A DNA stretch of 64,000 nucleotides from Tenrec ecaudatus (taxonomy: Eukaryota > Chordata > Mammalia > Afrosoricida > Tenrecidae): contig NC_134547.1 of the NCBI RefSeq assembly GCF_050624435.1, positions 27,886,419 through 27,950,418 of the forward strand, read 5' to 3'. Shown one piece after another: positions 37,975-48,818 of the stretch (position 1 is the first letter of the stretch; each line of letters begins with the position of its first letter). Both the position numbers and the translations under genes were made by a program. Under the pieces are notes generated by a model. The model was not told the origin of the DNA and did not search any database. It saw only the letters and a list, made by a program, of their open reading frames with translations.

Positions 37975-39462
37975 CATAACAAAGAGTTTTCAGGAAACAT
38001 GTATATAACTGGGCAATGTTCTTTGAAGAAAAGAAACTGCTGGAGCCATGCCTGGCCTGAGAAACAGGAGCGCTGTTGGCCTCAGGAGCTAGAAGTGTCA
38101 CAACTCAGAATTTTAAGAAAACTCCACCAAACTCACTGAAGTTCTATTTTCTCCAGGATCATCAATCTCCATGAGTAGTCTTTGTTCTAAGACACTTGAA
38201 CTACCAAAACAGAGTTTTCCTGAGACCCATCCATCTCCACTGGGTATTTTAATTGTGAGACAGAGGAATCTGCTGTATTCACAGTTTTCCATAGACTCCT
38301 TAATGCCCAAGACTGAATGGTAATCTCAGAGAAATGAAATGGCTGGATGTATGGTTGTACTGAGAAATATAAATTTCCATTAGTCAATGCAGTTGTGAAA
38401 CACAGGTACCTCCACATTTCACCATTTCCCATGAAACTCCAGAAGGTAAAGTTGAACTCAGAGAAATGAAAGCTGCCGGAGGCTCCACTGAACAGAGGCA
38501 GGTGAAACTCCAAGAGGCACCTTTGTGGTACAACATCAGAACTTCCATGAAGAAGTTTTCATGAGAATAAGGAATATTCACTGGGCAAGGTTGATCTGAG
38601 AGTATTGAAACTGATGAATGTATGGTTGTACTTACAAACACACATCTTCATGAGGTCGTAACAGTAACGAAGCCCAGGAACATGCGTGATTCACTGTTTT
38701 CCATAGACCAGTTATCTAGAAAAGGTAAATGAAATTGAAATGAAACTGCTGGGAGGCAGGTGAACCTCAAAGAGGCCACGTTTTTGTGGGGGGAAAACTG
38801 AACTTACATGACAGAGAGTACTCACGAATTTCAAGGGGCAATATTGTTCTGAGAGAAAAGAAACTGCCAGAGGCACGCTTACACTGAGAAATCTGTGGGA
38901 ATTTCCGTTTTCCGGTGGACAGATGAATCTCAGAGGCAATGTACTTCCGGGAAAAAAAGAAGCTAACTGCAGGAGGCGCTGTTGTACTTGCAAACAGCAA
39001 CCTCAATGAGCACATTAGCCCAGAAGCTCAGAATTCCATTAATCTCCATTTCATGGAAACGCAGTGAAACTCCGTGAAATTCACTTCTGTGCAGCAACGT
39101 GACCCTCCAGAAGGCACAGTGGTTTTATGACACATGAACCTTCATGAACCAATGCAGTTCAGAAACACAGGAACATACAGGATTCACTGTTTTGTCTTAT
39201 ACCCATGAATCTCTATGAGGCAATGTTTCTGAGAGGAGTAACTGCTCAAAGCCTTTGTAATGCAGTTTGACCTGAGACAGGTCAGACGCTAAGGGGCAGT
39301 GTTGTACTGAGACACCTCATGAAGCTACATAAGCCATAGTAGTTTTGAAACACACCATCCTGAAGGATTCACGGTTTTCCAAAAACCCGTGAATTTGCAA
39401 GTGACAATATTTTCCAGAAGGAAAAGAAACTAACTGAAGGAAGCACAGTGGTACTGGCAAAT
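37975..39462 (+). repeat. Satellite-like block S2, about 1.5 kb
   Basis: A degenerate tandem arrangement. Phrases such as gattcactgttttccatag, 'aatctccatgaggcaatgtt', ctgagagaaaagaaactgcc and 'gcacgcttacactgagaaat' recur in varied forms at spacings of roughly 60-150 bases (near 38270, 38690, 38890, 39185 and 39370). S5 repeats its left part (cactgaag..ttttctcca.gatcat..cctccatgag). The short open frames on the minus strand have serine- and phenylalanine-rich products and look incidental. Family unknown. Confidence 0.8.
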
Positions 39463-40592
39463 ATTAGGTTACGGTTAGGGTTAGGGCAAAGGTTATGGTA
39501 AGGCTCTGGGTTCGGGTTAGACCTAAGATTAGGGTTTGGGTTAGTGTTAGCTTTAGGGATAGTGTTAGGGTTTGGGTTAGGGTTTGGACTAAGGTTGGGT
39601 TAGGGTTGGGATAGGGTTAGGGTTAGACCTAGACTTAGGGTTAGGGTACAGAGTAGGGTTAAGGTTAGACTTACATTTGGATTTAGGGTTAGGGTTAGGA
39701 TTGGACTTAAATTTAAGGTTAGGGTAAGGTTTAGGGTTACAGTTAGATCTTGGATTAGGGTGAGACCTAGGATTAGGGTTAGACCTAGGATTAGAGTTAG
39801 GATTAGACTTGTTAGAGTAAAGGATAGTGTTTATGTTAGACTTAGGGTAAGGCTTGAGGTTATGGTTAGATCAATGATTAGGGTTAGGGTAAGGGTTAGG
39901 ATTAGGGGTAGGGTTAGGTTTAGATTTAGAATTAGGGTTAGGATACTGAGTAGAGTTAGGTTTAGGGTTCAGCATAAAGTTAGGGTTGGGGTTCAGAGTA
40001 AAGTTAGGGTTAGGGTTAGACCAAGATTTAGACTTATGGTTAGGGTTAGGGTTGGGGTTGGTATCAGTGACAGGATTAGGTTTAGATTTAGGGTTTGGGT
40101 TAAATGTAGGGTTAGGGTTAAGGCTAGGTTTGGGTTGGTGTTCGATGTAGGTTTAGGGTTAGGTTTAGTATTAGACTTAGTGTTCGGGTTGGGGGTAGGG
40201 TTAGGGTTTGCTTTAGAGAGGTTTAGGGTTAGAGTTTGTGTTAGCTTTAGACTTAGGGTTAGGGCTAGGTTTGAGGGCTGGATTATTGTTAGGATTTGGG
40301 TCAATGTAAGGCTTAAGGTTAGGGTGCGATTATTGTTAGGATTTGGGTCAATGTAAGGATTAAGGTTAGGGTGCGTGATTGTGTTAGATTTAGCAATAAG
40401 GTTAGGATTAGGGTGTGTGTCAGTGTTAGGGTTTGAGTCAGGGTCTGTGTTAGGGTTTTAGGATTGGGGTCAGACTTAAGGTTAGGTTAGAGTTTGTGTT
40501 AGATTTAGGGATAGCAATAGGGTTAGATTTAGGTTTTGTGTGAGACTTAGGGTTAGGGTTAGATTTAGGCTTTGTGTTAGTGGTAAGGTTAG
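39463..40592 (+). repeat. Degenerate telomere-like repeat (TTAGGG), after S2
   Basis: TTAGGG-type hexamers begin immediately after S2, in opposite orientation to the array left of S2. The strands therefore point away from each other across S2. A 45-base duplication, 'gattattgttaggatttggg' plus 'tcaatgtaagg', is seen at 40280-40375. Confidence 0.9.
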
Positions 40593-40882
40593 GTTTGGGA
40601 CAGGGTCTCAGATCATTGTTGAACAAAACAGATATGCATCCAATGGCTAATGTACTCCAGGATGTGGTGGTTCACAAGTACAACTGTGCCTCCTGCAGTA
40701 AGTTTCTTTTCTCTCTGAATAGCATTGCCCCATGGAGATTCATGTGTTTAGGAAAACCACAAACCCTGCTGGTTCCTGGCTATTAGAAAAGAAACTTATT
40801 GTGGCATGGTTGAACTGAGAAACATCATGCTGCAGAAGCTCTTTTGCCCTGGGGAGTTCTGTGCCACGACTACCAATTTGAA
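40593..40882. repeat. Satellite-like block S3, inverted S1/S4 copy joined to a forward piece
   Basis: The left part, about 40593-40775 (gacagggtctcagatcattg, 'gtactccaggatgtggtggt'), is the reverse complement of S1. The right part, about 40780-40880 ('gaactgagaaacatcatgct'), is in forward orientation and matches S5 near 47938-48005. The block is therefore internally rearranged. Confidence 0.8.
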
Positions 40883-43640
40883 GGGTTAGGGTTAGGGTTA
40901 GGGTTAGACTTAGGTTTAGGGTTAAGGTAGACTTAAGGTTAGGGTTAGGGTGAGGGTGAGGGTGAGGGATAGGCTTAGGTTTGGTGTTAGACATAGTGTT
41001 ACACTTAGGGTTAGTATTAGGGTTAGGTTTGGGGTTAGTGTTACTCTTAGTGTTAGGGTAAGGGTTAGATTTACTGATAGGGTTAGGGTTAGGTTTAGGG
41101 TTAGTGTTAGACATAGGGTTAGAATTGGGTTTAGGGTTTGGGTTAGGATTGGTCTTAGACTTAGGGTTAGGTTTAGGGTTAGGTTAGACTTAGTATTAGA
41201 CTTATGGTTAGGGTTAGGGTTGGTGTTAGGGTAGGGTTATGCTTGGGGTACAACTTAGGGTTAGGGTTAGACTTAGATTTAGGGTTGGTGTTAGACAGGT
41301 TTAGGGTTAGGGTTTGTGTTAGATTTAGAGTTAGGGTCAGGGTTAGAGCTAGTTTTAAGTGTAGGATTACTGTTAGGGTTAGAATTAATGTAATGCTTAG
41401 GGTTAAAGGAGTGTTTGTGTTAGACTTAGCGAAAAGGTTAGGATTAGGGTGTGGGTGAGTGTTAGAGTTTGAGTCAGTGTCTGTGTTACGGTTAGGATTA
41501 AGATTAGACTTAAGGTTAGATTAGGGTTTGTGTTAGATTTAGGGTTAGCATTAGGGGTAAGGTGTGTTTAGTGCTAGCTCTCGTGTGAGACTTAGGGTTA
41601 GTGTTAGGGTTAGGGCTAAGGTTAGAGTTAGATTTAGGATTTGTGTTTGTGCTAGGGTTAGGATTAGCGTTAGACTTAAGGCTAAAATACCGTTTGTGTT
41701 AGATGTAGGGTTAGCGTTAGGTTTAGGTTTAGGGCTAGCTTTGTGTGAGACTTAGGGATAGGGTTAGGTTATGGTTTTGGTTATGGTTAGTGTTAGATTT
41801 AGGATTAGGGTCAGGGTTAAACTAAGGGTTAGGGTTAGGGTTAGACAGGTTTAGGGTTAGAGTTAAGTTTTTGGTTAGGGTTAAGGTTAGATGTAGGGAT
41901 AGGGTTAGGGTTAGCATTAGTGTCAGGGTTAGATTTAATATTAGGGTTAGGTAGACTTTGGGTTATGGTTATGGTTAGAGTTAGATTTATTGTTAGACTT
42001 ATGGTTAGGCTTAGGGTTAACATTAGGGCTAGAATTGGACAAGGCCTTGGTGTTAGACTGAAGGTTAGGGTTAGTTTTGGTGTTAGACTGAAGGGTAGGT
42101 TTAGGTTATGGTTCTGATTATGGTTGGTGTTGGATTTAGGGTTTATGTTAGCATTAGGGTTAGATTTAGACTTAGAATTAGGGTTATGTTTAGGGTTATA
42201 CTTAACTTTAGGGTTAGTGTTAAGATTTCTGTTAGGGTTATGGTTAGAGATACAATTAGCATTAGGGATAGGGTTAGAGTTAGGGTTAGACTTCAGATTA
42301 TGGTTAGGTTTAGGGTTAGGGTTAGGGTAAAGGTTAGTTCTAGGGTTGTGGCTAGGGTTAGGGTTAGGTTTAGAGTTAGGGTTATGATTTGCATTAGGGT
42401 TGGTGTTAGGCTTAGGGTTTGGGTTAGGTTTAGTGTTGGTGTTAAATATTGTTTGGTTAGGGTTAGACTTAGGTTCAGGGTTAGGAATAGAGTTGCTGTT
42501 AGTCTACAGTTTAGGGTTAAGGTTAGGGTTGGTGATAGATTTGGGATTAGGGTTAGGTTTCATTTGGGGTTGATGTTAAACTTAGGCTTGGAGTTGGTGT
42601 TAGACTTTGGGTTAGGATTAGATTTGGGATAACTGTGTTAGTTAAGATTAGGGTTAGACTTACGATTATGGTTATGCATAGGGTTAGACTTATGGTTAGG
42701 GTTAGGTTTAGGGTTGGTGTTAGAGTTAGGGTTTTGCTTAGGATTAGGGTTAGGGTTAGGGTTAGACTTAGGTTTAGGGTTAGGGTTGGTATTAGTCTTA
42801 AGGTTTATGGTTAGGGTTGGTATTAGTCTTAAGGTTTAGGGTTAGGGTTGGTGATAGATTTAGACTTATGGTTAGGGTTAGGCTTAGGGTTAGGGTTTGC
42901 GTTAGACTTAGGTTTAGGGTTAACATTAGGGTTAGACTTCGTTTTAGACTTATAGTTAGAGGTTTAGTGTTATGATTAGGGATAGGATGAGCTTTGATGT
43001 TAGACTGAGGGTTAGGGTTACATTTGGTGTTAGAGTTATGGTTATGTTTGGGTTATGGTTCGGGTTAAAGTTGGTTTTAGAGTTAGGATTAGAATTAGGG
43101 TTAGACTTAGGTTTAGGGTTAGGTTTAATGTTACACTTACAGTAAGGGTTAGACTTACGATTAGCATTAGGGATAGGGTTAGACTTAGGGTTAGGGTTAG
43201 GGTTGGTGTTAGACAGAGGGTTTGAGTAAGGGTTAGGGTTAGGCTTGGTGTTAGACTTAGGGTTAGGTTTATGATTGGTTTTATATTTAGATTGAGGGTT
43301 AGTGTTTTAGATTTAGGGTTAATGTTAGTGTGGTGTTATACTTATGGTTAGGGTTATTTAAGGTTATGGTTGGTATTAGACTTAGGGTTAGCGTTAGTGC
43401 TAGTGGGAAGGTTAGGATTAGGGTAGGGTTCAGGATTGTGGTTAGGGTTCATGTTAGACTTACCATTAGGGTTAGTGTTAGGGTTAGTTTGGGAGTTCAG
43501 TTAGGGTTAGGTTCTGTGTTAGATTTAAGGTTAGGGTTAGGGTTGGGGTGGGTGTTAGACTTAGGGTTAAGTTTAGACTTATGTCTAGGGTGAAGGTGAG
43601 GTATGGTGTTTAATTTAGAGTTAGGGTTACCTTAGGGTTA
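40883..43640 (+). repeat. Degenerate telomere-like repeat (TTAGGG), 2.8 kb
   Basis: It opens with four perfect GGGTTA repeats at 40883-40906, among the cleanest in the window, then decays. The complement of the higher-order pattern (ttggtgttagacttaggg) is common. It ends at the second orientation reversal. Confidence 0.92.
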
Positions 43641-43654
43641 TGGCTATTTTTAGA

Positions 43655-44202
43655 TTTACACTAATATTAACCCTAAGTCTCACACCAACCCTAACTCTAC
43701 CCTAAGTCTAATCTTATACATAATACTAACTTTTTATCTAACACTAACCCTAACCCATATAATACTAACACGAAGTCTAAAGCAAATCATAACCATAACT
43801 TTAAATCTAACACCAACCCTAAAGCTAACTCTAAGTCTAACTCTAACCTTCACCTACCTCTACTCCAGACCCTAACCCTAACCCTAAGTCTAAGGTTAAA
43901 CTAACCCTATCTCTAACCCTACCCCTACCCCTAAACCTAAGCATAACCCTTAAGCTAATCCTAACCATAATCCTAATTCTTCATATTACCATAACCCAAA
44001 GCCTTACCATAAGTCTAACACACACACTAACCATAACTCTTACAACTCTAACCCTAACTCTAATCCTAGGTCTAACCCTACCCCTTAGCCTTACCCAAAA
44101 CTTAACCATAACCCTAAGTCTAAGTGTAACCCTAACCCTACACCATACTCTCATGCTAACTGTACTCCATACCCTAACCCTAACTCTAACCCAAACCCTA
44201 AC
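43655..44202 (-). repeat. Degenerate telomere-like repeat (CCCTAA) after the second reversal
   Basis: It starts at aatattaaccctaagtctca and keeps CCCTAA orientation up to S4. Confidence 0.9.
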
Positions 44203-44340
44203 CATGGGCAATGTTTTTTGAGAGGGAAATGAAATTAACCGAAGAAGGCACAGTGTGTTTGCAAACCACCACATCCAGAAGTACATTAGTCATTAGAGGC
44301 ATATCTGTTTGATTCTACAATAATCTGAGACCCTGACCCC
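44203..44340 (+). repeat. Satellite-like block S4
   Basis: It matches the right part of S1 in the same orientation: ccacatccagaagtacatta, 'ggcatatctgtttgattcta' and ctgagaccctgaccccaaac. As in S1, CCCTAA-type repeats flank it on both sides. Confidence 0.85.
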
Positions 44341-47314
44341 AAACCTAACCCTAGCACTACCACGAATCCTAAATCTAACGCTAACCTGAACACTAACACT
44401 AACCCCAAACCTAAGTCTAATGCAAAACCTTACTGTACACTTAACATTAATCCTAACACTAACTCTATCTAGCAGAAACCCTAAACCTAACCTTAAGACT
44501 AATCATAATCCTAACCCTATTGCTAAGTCTAACACAAACACTCCCCCTAACCATAAGCTTTACACTAACCCTACCACTAACAATAACCCTACCCTTAAAC
44601 CTAGCCCTAACTCTAAATCTAACACAAACCCTAACCCTAAATTTAAGTCGAAAATAAACCCTAACATTAACTGTAAGTCTAATTGAAACCTTACCCCATT
44701 CCTAACCTAGGTCTAACCTTAACCCTACACCTAATCCCAACTTTAACCCTAACCTTGTCTAACACCAACCCTAATGCTAACCCTAACCCTAGCCCCCAAG
44801 TCAAACCCTAACCCTAACTCTAACCCCAAACCTAACCCTAATCATAAACCTAAGCCTAACTTTAACCATAAGTCTAATACTAACCCTAAACCTGACCATT
44901 ACCCTAAAGACAACCCTAACCCTAAGCCTGAAACAAAACCTATCCCTACTACATCCCTAACCCTAAAGCAAACCTAACCCTAACCCTAAGTCTAACACCA
45001 ACCCTAAACCTAACCCTAAATATAACAAAAACATGAACCCTAACTCTAACACTAATCCTAACCTTAAATCTAAAATCAAACCTAAACCTACCCCAAACAC
45101 TAAATCTAATTTTAACCCTAAACCTTACCCTAACCTAAGTCTAAACCTAACCCTAACCCTACACCAACACTAACCCTAACTCTAATCCTACTCCTAAGCC
45201 TAAACCCAACCCTAACCCTAGCCCTAAGACAAAATCTAACCCAAACTCTACTCGTCACCCTCAGTCTAACACCAACCCTAACCCTAACCATTACTAAAAC
45301 CCAAACTGTAAACCTAAGTCTAACCCTAACCCTAATTAACCCCAAATATAGCACCAACCCTAACCCTAAACCTAAACCTAACCCTAACCCAAATTTTAAC
45401 ACCAACCCTAACCCTAAACCTAACTCAACACAAACCTGAACCTTAAATCTAACACAAAACCTATTCCTAATGCTAACTCTAACCTATGTCTAACCCTAAT
45501 TCTAACCTTAATCCTATATCAGACCTTACCCTAATCCTAAACCTAACCTTAACTTTAACCCTAAGTCTAACTCTAACCATAACCCTGAGCATTATACTAA
45601 AGATAATCCTAACCGTAAGTATAAAATAAAACCTAACCCTAGCACTAAATCTAACCCTACACTGTCCCTAACTCTAAAACAGACCTAACCCTAAGTCTAA
45701 CACAAACCCTAAACCTAATCCTAATTTTAACACCAACATTAACCCAAACCTAATTCTGACACTAATCCTAACCCTAATTCTAAACCTAACCCTAAATCCA
45801 ACCAAAACCTAAACCCTAACCCTAAGTCTAAATCTAACACAAACATGATCACCAACCCTAACACTAACCCTATTCCTAAACCTAACCCTAAGTCTAAGTC
45901 TAACCCAAACCCCAACTCTAACCCTAAGTCTAACAACAATCCTAAACCTAACCATAAGTCTAGCCCTAACACCAACTCAAATCCTCAAATCCTAGGTCTA
46001 ACCATAACCCTAAGCCTTACCCTAAGTCTAACGCAAACGCTAAACCTAACCCTAATGCTAACAAGTCTAACCTAACTCTAATCTGAGGCGAAACGTAACC
46101 CTCAGCCTTACCCTAACCATAACCCTAAGGCTAAGTCTAACCCTAACCCTAACTCTACACCGTACCCTAACCATAAGTCTAAGTCTAACACTAATCCTAC
46201 CACTAACCCTAACTCTAAGTCTACCAAGACCCCTAAACCACCCTAACCCTAACTCTAACACCAACCATAAGCTAACCCTAACCCTAAGTCTAACACCAAA
46301 CCTACCCATAACCCTAAGTACCCTAAGTATAACTCTAACTCCAACCATAACCATAACCCTAAACTTAACCTTAACACCAACCCTTAACCTAATGCTAACC
46401 CTAACTCTAACCCTCAGTCTAACACCAAACTTAATCCTAACCATAACCCCAACCCAAAGTCTAACCCTAACTCTAACACTAACCCTGTCTAAACTTAACC
46501 CTAAGTCTAACCTTAACCCTAACACTAATCCTAAATCTAGCACCAACCCTAACCACAACAATAACCTACCCTTAAACCTAGCCCTAACATTAACCCTAGC
46601 TCTAAATCTTACAAAAACCCTAACCCTAAACCCAAGTCTAACAAACTTTAACACTAACTGTAAGTCAAACTGAAACCCTAATCTAGCCCTAACCCTAAAC
46701 CTATATAAATCTTACACCAACCCTAAAAATAACCTTAACCCTAAAATAAACCTAACCTTAAGTCTAAATCAGACACTAAACTGAAATCTAACACTAACCT
46801 GAACCCGAACCTTAAATCTAACACCAAACGTAATCTTAACCCTAACCTACATCTAACCCCAAATCTAACCCTAATCCTAAACCGAACCCTAAATCTAACT
46901 CTACCCCTAACTCTGACCATTACCCTAAAGATAACCTTAACCCTAAGTCTAAAACAAAACCTAACCCTAACTCTACCCTAAAGCTAAACCAAACCTGACC
47001 CTAACCCTAAGTCTAACAGCAACACTAACCCTAACCCAAACTCTAACACTAATCCTAAACCTAAATCTAACACCTAACACTAACCTTAAACTTAACTTTA
47101 ACCTTGACCCTAACCCTAAGTCTAACAGCAACCCTAACCCTAATCTAAGTCTAACACCAACCATATTTGTAACTCTAACCATAAACCTAACCATAACCCT
47201 AACCCTAAGAGTACGTGTAACACCACCATTAACCCTAACCCTGACCCTCAGTCTAATACCAACCTTAACCCTAACCCTAAGTCTAACCCTAACTCTAAGT
47301 CTAGCATTAAATCA
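44341..47314 (-). repeat. Degenerate telomere-like repeat (CCCTAA), 3 kb
   Basis: CCCTAA-type hexamers with frequent taagtc and taacac, ending at a T-rich stretch where S5 begins. Confidence 0.92.
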
Positions 47315-48039
47315 ATGACAGCATTTTTTTTTTTGAAACACCATGAAACTCACTGAAGTGCATTTTTCTCCAAGATCATCGCCTCCATGAGTTAACTTTG
47401 TTTTGTGACTCCTGATCTTCTACAGAATGACTCTGCACCATTCATCATTTTCTTTCAACTCATGAATTTCCAGAAGGTAGAGTTGAACTGAAAGAAATGA
47501 AACTGCTGGAGACACAATAGAACAGAGGAACGTAAACTTCCTAGAGGCATTACTGTGGTGAAAAACTTGCACTTTCATGACAAAAAGTTTTAATGAGAAT
47601 AAGGAATCCTTAGGAGGCAATGGTGATCTGAGAGGAAAGAAACTGTTAGAGGTACCTACCATTGTACTGCCAAACTAATCTCTGAGAGGCGACGCAGTTG
47701 TGAAGCAAAGGCACCTGAGCAATAAACTATTTTCTGTAGACCCATAAATCTAAAATTGTAATAGTGAACTAAGAGAAGTGGAAACTGCAGGAAGCACCAC
47801 TGTATATAGGCAGCAAACCCCCAAGAGGCAATGTTGTGTGAAACATCCAAAATTCAATGACAAACACTTTTCGTGAGTATAGGAATCATCACAGGTCAAT
47901 GTTGTCTTAGAGAAAATAAACAGCGAGAGGCACGCTTGAACTGAGAAATATCATGCTGCAGATTCTCAGTTGCCCTCAGGTGCAAGAAGTGCCAGTATTC
48001 AGCATTTTCCGAAACCCCACAAAACTCACTGAAGTTCAG
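47315..48039 (+). repeat. Satellite-like block S5
   Basis: It starts with a T homopolymer and 'caccatgaaactcactgaag', which matches S2 near 38130. It continues with recurring pieces such as 'ggcaatggtgatctgagagg', aaagaaactg and 'gaactgagaaatatcatgct'. It is interrupted on the right by an inverted L1 tail. Confidence 0.8.
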
Positions 48040-48818
48040 TTTGTTTGTTTTTTAATCATTTTATTGGGGCTCATACAACTCTTATCACAATCCATATATA
48101 CAGCAATTGAATAAAGCACATTTGTATATTCATTACCCTCACAAGTTTCAAATATTTGCTGTCCACACCGATGCTTCTTTTTTTAAAAAAAAAAATCTAT
48201 TCTGCCACTATGTGGCTTTTTTACTTTTTTAGCACATTTGTACATTTATTGCCCTCATCATTCGCAAAACATTTGCTCTCCACTTAAGCCCCTGGCAACA
48301 GCTCCTCATTTTCCCCTCCCTCCCCACTCCCCCTTCTCTCATGAACACTAGATAATTTATAAATTATTTTTTAATTATTTATAAATTATTATTTTGTCAT
48401 GTCCTGCCCTGTCCGATGTCTCCCTTCACCCACTTTTCTATTGTCCATCACCCAGGGAGGAGGTTATATGTAGGTCCTTATAATTGGTTCCCCCCTTCCA
48501 AGCCACCCTGTTTCCACTCACCCCCCTCCCAAATATCACCACTCACACCACTGGTCCTGAAGGGATCATTCAATGATATAATTTTTGTTCTGATGATACC
48601 TGCTTCCTGATCCCTTCAATACCTTGTGATTGTACAAGTGGTGTGCTTCTTCCATGTGGGCTCTGTTGCTTCTGAGCTAGATGGCTGCTTGTTTATCTTA
48701 ATGGCTTTAAGACCCCAGATGCTATACATTTTGATCGCCGGGCACCATCACAGAAGGTTTTATAGACAACAGACACATAAGAACAAGGCCGCTGGCTCTC
48801 TGCTCCTCCTCATGTTTG
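48040..48818 (-). mobile_element. L1 3' end, minus strand, with internal disruption
   Basis: It begins tttgtttgttttttaatcat and ttattggggctcatacaact. An extra AT-rich piece of about 65 bases interrupts it near 48172-48235, after which 'gcacatttgtacatttattg' repeats wording already seen near 48117. It ends within the 3' UTR ('gccgctggctctctgctcct') where TTAGGG repeats begin. Confidence 0.85.
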
